DNA of 64,000 nt from Lytechinus variegatus (Eukaryota; Echinodermata; Echinoidea; Temnopleuroida; Toxopneustidae), in the NCBI RefSeq assembly GCF_018143015.1, contig NC_054746.1, positions 22,582,464-22,646,463 of the forward strand, written 5' to 3'. Below are positions 49,709-61,011 of this stretch, in pieces (the stretch's first letter is position 1; each line of letters begins with the position of its first letter). Position numbers and translations under genes: made by a program. The notes under the pieces were generated by a model. It was not told the origin of the DNA, searched no databases, and saw only the letters and a list, made by a program, of their open reading frames with translations.

Positions 49709-49830
49709 CCCATGATCCTAAATGCATGAAACCTTCTTTTTTCACCACTTGAATTTAACTTACCTATATCATAATAGGTAAGTTAAATTCAAGTGGTGAA
49801 AAAAAGGTTTCATGCATGCGGGATCATGGG
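49709..49830. repeat. Near-perfect 122-base palindrome
   Basis: Arms of about 58 bases around a 6-base ATCATA centre (49768-49773). The inner 27 bases of each arm (ending TTAACTTACCTAT) are exact, the outer parts differ by a few bases. It begins 13 bases after the right TTAA of the family C element. Confidence 0.85.
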
Positions 49831-50075
49831 CATAGGCGGCGGAAGAGGGGGGACGTGCCCCCTCCTAAATTTGAGGAGGGGGGGGGACGGTCCCCCCCAA
49901 AATTTGTTGTTGATGACCTTTTTTTTTTTTTTTTTTTTGCTTGTCAATTTATTTTCCTACGTCCCCCCTAAAGTTTTTGGGTTGAGAACCTTTTTTTTTT
50001 TTTGCTTGTCAAAAAATTTTTGGTTGTCCCCTCCTAAAAATTTTTGGCTTCCGCCGCCTGATCATGGGTGTCGAT
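49831..50075. mobile_element. GGCGGCGGAAG-ended repeat with poly-T runs
   Basis: AGGCGGCGGAAGAGGGGGGA on the left and TTTTGGCTTCCGCCGCCTGA on the right are inverted. Between them are two similar direct blocks (TCCCCCC..AAA.TTTTTG, then ACCTTTTTT...GCTTGTCAA). No gene. Confidence 0.55.
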
Positions 50076-50207
50076 CCAGGGGGGGATATCCCCCCAAAAT
50101 AAATAAAACTTTGGATGGGGTGGCCAGTAGGCCTACAATCACTCCCAATATTTCGAGGGCATGAAAAAACAGTGTATCTCAAAAAGAGTCGATACATTTG
50201 TTAACGT

Positions 50208-50209
50208 AC

Positions 50210-50243
<34 letters not shown>

Positions 50244-50248
50244 ATATA
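50208..50248. repeat. (TA)n microsatellite
   Basis: About 40 bases of alternating TA with one extra T in the middle. Confidence 0.9.
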
Positions 50249-50739
50249 ATCGATAAAAATTGACAACACAGAAGTACAAAAAGGAAAAAAGAAAAACAAA
50301 ATTCATTCCCAAAACCGGTTAATTCTATTCATTTTTTATGAGGTTGACAAGTCTATTTTGAAAACAGTTAACGCAATGTGATAAGTGAACTTGCCGATAG
50401 CATGAGCTATAAATAAATGCATATATAATTATGTTTAGGCCGTCTCTCATTTCGATGGTGCATAAAACATTTGAGCAAAATTTTTGAACAACAAATGCTT
50501 TTTATAATGATCTTATTAATTTAGCCTGAAGTTTGGGATTATATAGCTTCAACATTTTTTAATAATATAATTTTTCCCTTTGCTCACTCTCTTATATAGT
50601 GAGATCAATCAAGTATAACAAGGTTTGCAATGACATCATCAATGGCCAATGCAATTTATATCACTTTTCAATTAACTTGCATTTTGACCTTACAGAGAAC
50701 TGTATTGTCATGTTTTTACCTTATGATTATGTTCTTATT

Positions 50740-50910
50740 GGCAGGGGCCGCGGAAGCGGGGGCTGGGGGGCTTCAGCACCCACTTTTTTCCAAAACCGTG
50801 TACAAAAACGTAAAAATGACCATTGTGCTTTTTGCATGGTCGGCCCCCCCCCTCCCCACTTTTGGCATAGTCCCCACTTTGAAAACCGTTCCTCGGCCCC
50901 TGATTGGTTG
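50740..50910. mobile_element. GGGGCCG-ended short repeat
   Basis: Starts AGGGGCCGCGGAAGCGGGGG and ends AAACCGTTCCTCGGCCCCTG, an imperfect inverted repeat, with a C-run at 50844-50856. Non-coding. Confidence 0.45.
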
Positions 50911-52161
50911 TTTTAAGCGTTACTTATATGCTATTCCGTATACACATACGCCTATATACTTTCATTATCTGTCAATGTTTTGAGTTGTTATTTGTCTTAA
51001 AATAAAATACTTGTAAACTTAACGTGTTACAATGTTTGGTAATTCAGTAGTGAAAATGGACTGCAGTATTATGGCCTATATATAGAAAGTGATTTTAGCA
51101 TGCTCTAAAATGCAATTTTCGCGGCATGTCAATTTCTTAAAATGTCCCTCTCCCACACCCTCCCCCACTTGTCGCTTCGCTCGCTCGCCGGGACTCAGAC
51201 ACCAATCACCCCCGGCCCCCAATCATCAAAAGAAGTAGACACCAATGTGCTGGGTGCATAAGTTCAGGGTTTATGTCCTGAAGGACCCTATTTTAGGCAT
51301 GTGATATCACTGATTATTTTAAAATCGGTTTCTTGCAGGAGTATAATCTCGGTTGAAAATTATGTTGTTTAAACAGATAGGATGAAATCATACAAACAAT
51401 TAAAATAATGCAAATTTCATCATAATTAGACAAGAAATTACAAAGTTATGACAAAGTTTCGCACTGTTTAGTGGTTGAAACAGAATTTGCTCCAAAAATA
51501 GCGCAGGTGATGCCACATCCCCTTTGTGTGTTTTGTCGATTTTTTATAACATGAAATTATGTAAATTCAAAATTTTCCGGCTCCTCCTTTAAGAATGTAA
51601 AAATAGGACTCTATAGTGTTTTACTGTGTGAGATGATTATTACTAAGCTTATTTGTGTCGGTATACCGTCGATTCAATTCCAAAATGTGGTAGTAAATTC
51701 TCAATCAAATGTGCAGGAGTACTTGGAAACTCATATCATGATATAACTTCTATGAAAATTTCATTAGTCTCGCTTCAGCGGTTTAGCATTTTAGCACATT
51801 CTAAGTTTGCATCATTGTTGTATTTCTGCATTGTCTATGGCATGTTAATCCCCATTTTTTACATCCAGAATCTGAGCATGGACACTTCCCTAATGAATCC
51901 TATCCAGACTTCTCAAATTATAAACTTGGGCATGTTCAGAAGGACAAGATACTTAAAAATGAAGCCTTGTTTGATAATTAACATGATTAAGGCGAATCAG
52001 TGCACCAACAAAAGAAATTGTGAATGATGGATGAGTAAAATAAGGTGAACCATGAAGGGGTATCCACAAGTTACACTTTGCGTAAGGGAACTTTACCAGT
52101 GAAAAATGACTTTTTTTCATTTAAAAGGGTACATTAAATAAACTATAGCTTATTAGGTTAA

Positions 52162-52661
52162 AGGGGAAGTTCACCCTGAAGAAAACTTTGTTGTAAAAAT
52201 TGCAGAAAAAATAGTAAAAAATATTGGTGAAGGTTTGAGGAAAATCCGTTAAAGAGTAAGAAAGTTATTAGAGTTCAAAGTTTTGGATTTGTGACGTCAT
52301 AAACGAGCAGCTGCCCCATGTGTTCTGTAACATAAAAGGCATGAATTTTAAATTTTGCGTGGTTCCTGATGACTTAATTTTGTTTTCTATTCATTATCGG
52401 GTGTGAAATGATTTGTCTATTGATATACAAAAGGTACAGTGAAAACCATTTTCAATTTTCTGAGAAAATTACATTTCATTGATTTTTTACCATTCGCTAT
52501 GTAGGAATGCTGCTCGCATATGACGTCACAAATCAAATAGCTGAAATTCTAATAACTTTTTGATTATTTGATGATTTTTTCTCAAACCTTCGACAATATT
52601 TTTTATTATTTTTTCCGTCTGCTATTTTACAATAAACTTTTTGTCAGGGTGAACTTCCCCT
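52162..52661. mobile_element. TTAA-flanked MITE, family D
   Basis: TTAA at 52158-52161 and 52662-52665. Ends AGGGGAAGTTCACCCTGA and GTCAGGGTGAACTTCCCCT are inverted, and pairing extends inward (GTTGTAAAAATTGCAGAAAA / TTTTCCGTCTGCTATTTTAC; TTTGTGACGTCATAAACGAG / TGCTCGCATATGACGTCACA). It is immediately followed by the tail of the LINE at 52686. Confidence 0.85.
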
Positions 52662-52685
52662 TTAAAAAAAAGTAATGATAGTCCT

Positions 52686-54419
52686 TTCCATTGATTGATT
52701 GATTGATTTTATTTGGCAAGTCACCATAACATATATACAGTAGCATTAAAACAACAGGCTTGCACAGGATGACCCACGAAAGCTCGAAAGCTTATTTCCA
52801 GTCGGGTGCTGAATTAAGATGATAAAATGGTTCAATTATACTATTTACATATTAAAAATGAAGGAAAAAAATCAGAATTTAGTATTACCAATAAATAATA
52901 TATATAGACAATAAATTAGATATTTACAAGAATATAACGAAGAAGAAGAAGAAAAGAAGGAGAAGGAGAAGGAAGAGGAGCAACAGAAGAAAAATGGGGA
53001 CGAGGAGTAGAAGGAGACGGAAGAAACTGATAACGAAGGAAAATAAATAAGGAGAAGAACAACAGCAAAAACGTTGACGACAATAACAACACGAAGAGGA
53101 GAATAGGAAGAGATAAAAGAAATAGAAATAGAAGAAAGAACATATCGAAGCTTCAATCACACTATGTAAAATACATAATAATACCTGGTAGAGAAGAGAA
53201 AAGACCTAGGTCAGTATTCAGGCTTAATCAACCGTATAACATATCATTTGCATCTTCTTTTTGACTCTCAAGTGAAAGATATTCTTTCAATTTCCTCTTA
53301 AAATGCAAAAAGTTTCCTATTTCCTTTATATAATTGGGAAGGGAATTCCAATGTTTTATAGCATTGTAATAAAAGGAGTTACCAATACTCCCTATCCTTT
53401 CTGGTAAGCAAAAGTTGAAATGGCTGTTTCTTGTATTATAGTTATGTATTTCGGTAACGAGATTAAAGTTTGATCCAATGTAATGGTTCGATCTATTGTG
53501 ATAGATTTTATGCACGTGGTGCAAAATAAGCTGCTTTGATCTTTTGTTGACTTCAAGAAAACCTGCTCCAGTGAGTTCGGTATAGCCAACATGGGTTCTG
53601 GGACCAGAACAGTTAATGAATCTAACAATTTTATTCTGTATAATTTCCAACTTCTTTTTATCGAGTTCGCTTATGCCACTATACCAAGCAGGGTTAGCAT
53701 AGTCAAATAAACTCTGAATAAGTGCAAAACAGAGAATACGCCTTGCTTTTTGATCCATACAACTTTGATACCTGTACAAAAATTTCAAACGGGCATTCGC
53801 CTTTTTTACGATTGATTCTACTAAAGATGAAAATGAAAGGGAGCTAGTCAACTCAATGCCTAAATACTTTACAGATTCTTTCCTCTGAATTATCTTATTA
53901 TTGTATGATACTTCAAATTCAAATGAAGTTTTATGATTACTTTTAGAACAAAACAGAATGCTTTCGGTTTTGCCTAAGTGTAACGATAATCTATTATCAG
54001 TCATCCAATCGACACATGTAGACAGCTGTTCGCTAAGTTTTTCCTCAACAAATTTTGGGTTGGAATTTGAACAAAGTAGTACGCTATCATCTGCATACAA
54101 TAATAATTTACAGCCAGCTTTTATACAAATAGACATGTCATTGATATAAGTTGAAAATAGGATTGGGCCTAAAATACTTCCCTGTGGAACTCCACACGTT
54201 ATAGGCATAATTTTGGAACGAATATCGCGAATAGCCACTACTTGATGTCGATTCGACAAGTAGGATTTGAACCATGCTACAGTAGCCTGGTTAAAACCCA
54301 ATATTTGTAATTTTTTTAATAAGATGCCGTGATTAACTGTATCAAATGCTTTTTGAAGATCTAGAAGTACCATACCAACGAATTGTCCCTTAGAAATATT
54401 TCCATTCAAATCATCCTAA
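52686..54419 (-). mobile_element. 5'-truncated non-LTR retrotransposon (CR1/Jockey-like) with open RT frame
   Basis: An open frame at 54409-53228 (393 residues; its first codon is TTG, so it is simply the surviving end of a longer ORF) encodes the C-terminal two-thirds of a LINE reverse transcriptase. Visible motifs are DLQKAFDTVNH (Asp 17 and 23), GVPQGSILGP (73-82) and YADDSVLL (105-112), then the thumb and a C-terminal tail ending in NSLPNYIKEIG. The element continues through a pyrimidine-rich 3' UTR (53227-52700) and ends in the (AATC)n tail typical of many CR1/L2-group LINEs at 52690-52715. The 5' break is near 54416, directly after DDLNGNIS. The frame carries no visible stop or frameshift, so the insertion may be fairly young. 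It lies about 0.5 kb upstream of SNRPD2, in opposite orientation. Confidence 0.9.
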
Positions 54420-54839
54420 ATTCAATGAAATAAAATTGAATCGTTATTCGTTACCAGTTCATTTGTTTCATTTCATGAAAGAAATTAAAGCATTTTACTT
54501 TATTTTTCATGTTATCAAAAGAAATATGGTAATGGTACGATGAGAATGATACATGTATTTTTGGTGCATAATCATACGAAAATCTCGAAAAATTTCACCA
54601 GTCTATAAGCACAGACTAAAATTTGACAACTTGAAGACTCCAATTTTTATGTCTGTTTTAAGTCAGATTTGGTAGAATAGACCACCGCTAATTCAATTGA
54701 GTGAATCTAGTCTCACTACTTCAGACTCTGTGTGAAAACCGAAGGTCTGTGCCTGCAGACTAATCTCGAAGAGGCACATACTATTTTGCTGCTTCCTTCA
54801 ATTCTGCTAGCTCTGCACTCAGATCAGAGACTATACAGC

Positions 54840-54960
54840 AGTGCAGCGTTATTGCAGTCCTCGGGATCAGCGAGATGTCTGTCAGCTAGCTGAACTCGAT
54901 TGTTCAACGTCGAAGCGGTACTTTTAGTTGATGATTTTATCCCCTTTGTGATTGAACATC
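54840..54960 (+). promoter_or_regulatory. Probable SNRPD2 leader with two short upstream ORFs
   Basis: The 120 bases before the SNRPD2 ATG contain two ATGs with immediate in-frame stops, one reading M-S-V-S and one M-I-L-S-P-L. No TATA box is evident. The transcription start was not determined, so whether both lie in the mRNA is unknown. Confidence 0.35.
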
Positions 54961-57900
54961 ATGTCGTAAGTTGTATTTTATTTGTCATTTTTGAGAAAAT
55001 GTTCTAGAGAACTCTTCATCATCCGGAGCATATTTACACTCATCTTAGATATATAGTGTTTTTATCGAGTTGAAAATGTGTGTGTTGTGGAAATGAGTAC
55101 TTATGTCCCATCTGTTCAATTTTATGTAATGTTATTGGTAATGACTGGTTCCAGGCATTCTGGCGGGCCAGCTGATGATTGATTCATTTGACAACCGAGT
55201 TTTAGCTCGATCAGAACATTGCAGAATGAAGACCAATTAATTTTTAGTGTTTAGTATGATCCTGTGTGGCTCACTGAGGTCAGAAGATGGCATTTTTGTG
55301 TTCATTCTAATTTCTATTTCTAATGTTGTAGCCTAACCGATTTTTATTCCAATAGTCAATACCCGATCCGATTTTCCCCTTTTTTCTACATTTTTCCGAA
55401 CTCCGATTTTTGACCAGTGGGGAGAAAATCGGATCAGAAAAACCAAAACATAACAAGACAAAAAAAAAAAGGGGCGACATGTTTGCCGTCAAAATGCGCT
55501 GGTGATTTGTTTTGATCTCGGACAAAAGCGGTGGAAGTAAAAGAAGATAAAGGAGAAGAAAATTATGATTTGTTTTTATCTCCGATATTAGTGGAAAGGG
55601 AGGTGGCAGAGAAGATGATGATTTGTTTTGATCTCCGACATAATCGGGGAAGAACAAAAAGATGATGATGATTATTGGTGTCAATTTGTTTTGATCTACG
55701 ACAAAAATTGAGGAAGAAGAAAAACAAGACGATGATATGTTTTGATCTTAAGCGAGGCAAATAAGATTTAGTTGAACACGCTGACATGTGCGGTAATATT
55801 TACGACTATTTGATTATGCGTCCTCTAAGAGTTTACGATTACCTCCGCCATCACTACGATGTTGTAGAGAAGGTGAATAATCTGAATATCATGGTAAACA
55901 ACTCTGGATAATAGTGCGTCTTTTTCGGGGGGTCATGCGACCTTTAAGAGTTTACAATTACCCCCGCCATCACTACGATGTTGTAGAGAAGGTGAATATC
56001 ATGGTAAACAACTCTGGATAATAATGTGTCTTTTTCGGGAGGTCATGCGACCTTTAAGAGTTTACGATTACCTCCGCCATCACTACGATGTTGTAGAGAA
56101 GGTGAATATCATCGTAAACAACTTTGGATAATAGTGTGTCTTTTTCTAGAGGTCATGCGACCTTTAAGAGTTTACGATTACCTTCACCATCACTACGATG
56201 TTGTAGAGAAGGTGAATATCATCAGAAACGACTTCGGATAGTAGTGCTTCCTTTTCGGTAAGTAATGCGACCTCTAAAAGTTCACGACAGACTCCGCCAT
56301 CACCACGATGTTGTAGAGAAGAGGCCTATCGTTGATCGGCGGTAGTGTCGCGCGCTGGAACGTCATCTTTTCCTTCCTCCGATTATGTCGGAGATCAAAA
56401 CAAATCATCTTCTTCCTCCGCTTTCGTCGGAGATCAAAACAAATTCTGCCATCAGTGTAGCTTGTAGCATTTGTCCACGTGCCGCCACATACAAATTTTA
56501 ATGTATTCTTTTGTTTTTGAATATCTTCCGATCCGATTTCGATTTTAGGAGCAAAACTTCCGAACGGAACTCCGATCCCGTAATTGCTCTAACTTACAAC
56601 ATTTGTTCATTCATTGATTGTTGATGACAACATGAATCACCAAGCAAAACAGAGATACAATCATTGTCATTGAGTCAATTGAAAATCATGTTTATTTCTG
56701 TAGGGCCTAGTGGACATCTACAAATGATGAATATTGATGTCATAAAAAATAGAATTAAAAAATTATGGTAAAGAGAAATTACTTGGCAGAAGCTTGTTTT
56801 TGCCTAACCCAGGGAACTCCCGCCCGCATAGCCGGCGGGAGCCCAGGACCTTACCGTGTAATTGACCATACTCACGGGACTAGCGTGAAGTATGGTCAAA
56901 ATCTCCGAATAAATAGTTAAAACAGAAATCCAGCACTTACCACGATTATATGGATGAAGGTCTAACGAGTGGCAGTTTCCTGACATCTGGGCACAAACTG
57001 GAACCTCAAAAAAAACGAAAAGTTTTCTCCTTCTACCCCCGTCTCGATTGGCCATTTTTGTTATGAATCGTAACAAAATGGCCGATCAAACGCGATCAAA
57101 TAGGATTGATTCACTTGCATCAGATTTTACCATTGGTCAGGCAATCATTGTGTGAGTGTTCAATGTTGTACGACTTGATGTGATAGGTGGCACAACTAAG
57201 TACGGTAGTTGCATTCAGTCGACAGGAGGTTGTACAACAGTACTAATGGGGTAACTCTCCACATGGCCTGCTAGGCACCTGCGTCGAAAAGGGTTGCGTT
57301 TTAGCACCATTCACAGGTAAATCACCTATTAGGGTAACCTTTTCTCTCTCAATTCACGCCATTAAGGGTTGCTAATTTGGTTATGAAGATTGCGCCATTA
57401 AGGGGTGCAAATTTGAAGGTAGAAAATTTGGGCAAATTTGAGGAAACCCGGGAGCAGAGCAGCCATACATGAACACACCATGGATGGAGTGATTTAAAGG
57501 GATACAAAATAATTGCACATGCCAGGTGCCAGCCAGCGCAGCACTTATGAGAGTTACCCCCCATACAGTCCTCGTTAGTGGACTAGTACACCCGGCTCTA
57601 TACTAGGCAGCACGTGTTACCTATACCACATGTCCACAGGTCGCAGAGGATGATATGCTATTATGTTCCGGGCCTGTTAGAAGCGACTATGCTTGGCTTG
57701 CAAGGATGCAAACAAATTAATATGATTATAATGTATGTATTTTTCAATACATAACTGGTATGGATTCCATTTTTTCAAGTTTTTATAAAAATCAGTTAAA
57801 CAAATGGCAAGTAATGCATGTCAAGGCAAGCAACATTTTTCACTTGCATTCATTAATTTAGGCTAAAAGATGGCTGTATTCAAAGTGGCTATCATAAAAA

Positions 57901-60900
57901 AGAAAAAATAGAGGTGTCCTTGAGAGTAGTCATGTTGGCCTTACTTTCACTAACTTCAAAAATTGAATTTATACCTGTTGTATTAATTCAACATCAGTGA
58001 GTATGGTATCAAATTGATCAATTTCGATGTTTACAACCACTTACTGTATCAAATTAGGGGACTTCCTTGTTCGGGCCTCTTAGGGTGGCTTTCTCATGGG
58101 TTACGCCATTTAGGGTTGCAAATTTAGTTAATATATTATAGTGCATTTCTGAGGTTGTTGGTAACGGGTGGGTAGCAGTCCATGTGGAGAGTGACCCCCC
58201 CTCGTGTATATTCATTGTTAATGTTTAGGTATTTGAATTCAACCAATTAGTTGCAATAAAGACCCCCTGATGATGTCTACAATGTTTTATCCATGTATTT
58301 TTTAAAATTCATTTTTTCTTTCTCTCTTCAGGCTGTTAACAAAGCCCAAGACAGAAATGAGCCAAGAGGAACTGGCTAAGAGAGAGGAAGAAGAATTCAA
58401 AACTGGTCCCCTCTCTGTCCTCACTCAGTCTGTCAAAAACAACACACAAGTTCTTATCAACTGCAGAAACAACAAGAAGCTACTAGGACGTGTCAAGGCG
58501 TTTGACAGGTACATGAAAAGATTCAGACTAATGGGGTGTTGCAAGTAACTTGCAATCAATTTCAAGTCTATTTTTGGTCCCTAAATATCAGTTGTAAATT
58601 TGCAACAGAATATTTGCAATTGATCGCAGATATTTTCTTGCAACACCCCCTAAGAATAATCTTGGCAAATGTTGTCGAACTTTCAACTGTGGTATAATGA
58701 GACAAGTTTATGCAAAAAGTTGAATTTTCATCCTTTGTGAAATAGATTTTTTTTTCTGGGGGTGGGGGGCATTTAAGTCTTTTTAAAGGCCCCCCACTTG
58801 AGATCTCGGCCGTCGATTGCGTTGAAATTGGCATGCAGGTTGTCTTGGACATAATCTACAAAATTGTATAGTTGAATTGCATGCAAATTGCTATGAAGTG
58901 ATTATGCAAATTTATGCGTGATTAGTATTCAAAATAATAATTTTTTTCTCTAACTCTGTAAATAAATCTCCAAATGTTCCTATTTTAGGTATACATATGT
59001 AGAAGCACTTTGTGGTGTTCTTGGCAATGTATGTGGAAAAGACTTGAAAGTAAAAAGTCAGCGAGCAGGTGGTAAAAAAAATTGTGCTGCGAAAATATTG
59101 CACGAATCATCGAGGGGAGGCCTCCGAGGCCCCGGGTCTAAATAGGGTTTGTGTGTCATAATTCCTGTTCGTAATTTTATTATATGACTGCATATGTCCT
59201 TAAAACTGATATGATATGGATCATATATAATCAGACATGATTTTGTAGTGGAGTTCGGTAGTTTCAACTCATCACCGCGATGATTAAAACCCAAAATGGC
59301 TTGCTTGATAATAACTTAAGAAATGTTAGTTTTATCATCAACTTGAAGACCTCACAGTCGAAGGTATGAATTTTGGCTTCATGCAATAGAATCCTTCTAC
59401 ATCAATCCTTGATTTCCTTTCTCTCCTAGTTTGAAGTTTTCATGCATTGTGCTGATCTTGAAAAGGAAAACTCAATGAATTTATGTTAAAGGAGAATGAA
59501 ACCATTGGAACAAGATAGCTTGTGTGAAAACACAAAAATCAAAGAAACAGATCAACAAAAGTTTGAGAAAAATCGGACAAATAATGAGTAAGTTATGAGC
59601 ATTTGAATATTGCGATCACTAATGCTATGGAGATAGCAAATCGGCAATGCGACAAAGATGTGTGATGTCACTTGTGAACAACTCTCCCTATTACTTTAGT
59701 ATATATTTCACTTGAATTGCCTCTTTTATCACATCTATCCATAGATCATGTGTTCTTTCTACATGAGGGCATGTAATACATATTTTTTAAGAATACATCT
59801 TGGATAAAGAGTTTGTATCATCATAAGAAAAAGTAAAAAGAGACATTTTGAGGGTATTTTATAGTCCACCAAAGGGAAAGTTGTTCATCAGTGACATCAC
59901 ACATCCTTGTCGCATTGCCAATGGGAGGATCACCATAGCATTAGTGATTGCAATATTCAAATGCTCATAACTTTCTCATTATTTGTCCGATTTTTCTCAA
60001 ACTCTCTTTATTCTTATTCTTTGATTTTTCTGTTTCTACACAAGGCTCTTTGTTCCAAAGGTTTCATTCCCCTTTAACGTTATAACCTTTAAATTCACTT
60101 GGAACGTTGTTTTGCCTCATCTTGATGAGGTGATCTGCCAATACTCTTTGCAAATATTTGGTATAATATTATGAATATAATGATAAAATGTCCATTTATA
60201 TAGTAGCACAGTTGCTGTACATACATACAGTACATATACTCTAATGCACGTGATGCTTGGTATCATAGTATTACCCCGGTTGTAGCTGAGCTTCCATATA
60301 AATGCTGTAAAAGCATTCAAAAGGAGTAAATTCTGCCAGGTACAAATTCATCCAATCTGGTTTGAGTTCAGCGCAATGTAGACCAGTTCTTGCTAAGAAA
60401 AATGTATAATGGCTGGGATTCAAACCCATGACCCTGTTTCAAAGTTCCCACTGGGTATCAGGTAGTCCTACCTTATATCATGAGGCCAAAGAAAATTATT
60501 AGCAGACTGTCATGACATGGTTTTAATTTTCTTTTATTAGAATTTGACCACCACGTACCCCTACCCCCCCATTATTAAAACCCTGTGAAAGGTGTGGTCC
60601 ATGTCATGAGCAGAAGACCCATACCTTCAGTCTTAGAGTGTATGGCTCTATGATATGCCAGGGGTCCTCACCGTACACAAGAAAAAGTGAAGATTTATGA
60701 ACTTTCATACCTGAAAAAAAAACAATGAAAAATACAGAACGACCTACTCTATTTATTCCTCTATGTTATGACAAACGAACACTTCTCTTTATTTGGCTTA
60801 ATGTAATGTGGTTTTTTGTTTCAACCTTTTCTACAGACATTGCAACATGGTCCTTGAAAATGTAAAAGAGATGTGGACGGAGACACCCAAAGCAGGAAAG

Positions 60901-61011
60901 GGCAAGAAGAGATCAAAACCAGTCAACAAAGATCGATATATCACCAAGATGTTTCTACGCGGTGACAGTGTGATCCTTGTTCTCAAGAACCCCCTGGCTA
61001 CTGCCAAGTAG
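54961..61011 (+). CDS. SNRPD2: Small nuclear ribonucleoprotein Sm D2
   Basis: Coding exons are 54961-54965 (ATGTC only), 58332-58508 and 60837-61011 (5+177+175 = 357 bases, 118 residues plus TAG), with GTAAGT/CAG, AG|GTACAT and CTACAG boundaries. The protein starts [20 protein letters not shown]. It contains the Sm1 strand region [39 protein letters not shown] and [10 protein letters not shown] Lys-rich loop [17 protein letters not shown] follows, then the Sm2 motif [15 protein letters not shown]. Sm D2 is a core member of the heptameric Sm ring on U1, U2, U4 and U5 snRNAs, assembled in the cytoplasm and acting in nuclear splicing. Length equals human Sm D2. Intron 1 (3.37 kb) is loaded with repeats and intron 2 (2.33 kb) carries a TTAA-flanked element and a SINE. 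Identity is near certain; only the first five coding bases rest on splice logic. Confidence 0.97.
55322..56603. mobile_element. 1.28-kb composite element with AATGTTGTA ends and tandem core
   Basis: Both ends read AATGTTGTA inward, followed by mirrored CCGATCCGATTTT / CCGAACGGAACTCCGATC blocks. Inside the left end are three or four copies of GATTTGTTTTGATCTCCGAC spaced 60-80 bases. Two inverted copies (GTCGGAGATCAAAACAAAT) sit inside the right end at 56389-56447. The core is the 110-bp tandem array. Only low-complexity frames are present. It lies in SNRPD2 intron 1. Confidence 0.75.
55817..56325. repeat. 110-bp tandem repeat, about 4.6 copies
   Basis: Copies begin at TGCG(T/A)CCT(C/T)TAAGAG near 55817, 55936, 56046, 56156 and 56266. 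The first copy carries about 9 extra bases; the rest are 110 bases apart. Shared block: CGCCATCACTACGATGTTGT AGAGAAGGTGAAT. It forms the core of the 55322-56603 element. Confidence 0.93.
56817..57083. other. Cluster of three hairpins with an antisense splice-donor-like site
   Basis: Hairpins: CTCCCGCC/GGCGGGAG at 56817-56841; GACCATACTCACG/CGTGAAGTATGGTC at 56864-56897; GGCCATTTTTGTTA/TAACAAAATGGCC at 57050-57083. On the minus strand ATCGTG|GTAAGTGC at 56941/56940 is a strong donor, so 57050-56941 could be a leader exon of an antisense transcript. Nothing downstream was identified. Confidence 0.35.
57248..57562. mobile_element. MITE with GGGGTAACTCTCCACATGG end
   Basis: Left GGGGTAACTCTCCACATGGC and right GCACTTATGAGAGTTACCCC are inverted ends, with GCTAGGCACC / GCCAGGTGCC pairing further in. 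A partial second copy lies at 58060-58202. Confidence 0.65.
58060..58202. mobile_element. Partial copy of the 57248-57562 element
   Basis: Shares GGTTACGCCATTTAGGGTTG CAAATTT with the first copy (57357 region) and ends TCCATGTGGAGAGTGACCCC. It stops about 130 bases before SNRPD2 exon 2. Confidence 0.6.
59490..60073. mobile_element. TTAA-flanked MITE, family C copy 2 (SNRPD2 intron 2)
   Basis: TTAA at 59486-59489 and 60074-60077. Ends AGGAGAATGAAACCATTGGA ACAAGATAGC and TTTGTTCCAAAGGTTTCATT CCCCT. Arms of about 200 bases remain complementary (GCAATGCGACAAAGATGTGTGATG / CATCACACATCCTTGTCGCATTGC). No coding capacity. Confidence 0.88.
60305..60490 (-). mobile_element. tRNA-derived SINE
   Basis: On the minus strand GGTCATGGGTTTGAATCCCA GCC matches a pol III box B. 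It is followed by a tail with CAAGAACTGGTCTACATTGC, then GTACCTGGCAGAATTTACTC, the conserved 3' tail of many invertebrate SINEs. The head upstream of box B is degraded. Lies in SNRPD2 intron 2. Confidence 0.65.

Noticed and set aside
51653-52027. 124-residue frame on +
   Set aside because: No recognisable domain; surrounded by repeat DNA; length is compatible with chance in this window.
52872-53160. Leu/Ser/Phe-rich frames on the minus strand
   Set aside because: Translation of the GAA/GGA-rich 3' UTR of the LINE; low complexity.
55817-56325. CRISPR-like array
   Set aside because: 110-bp contiguous tandem copies with no unique spacers, in a eukaryotic intron.
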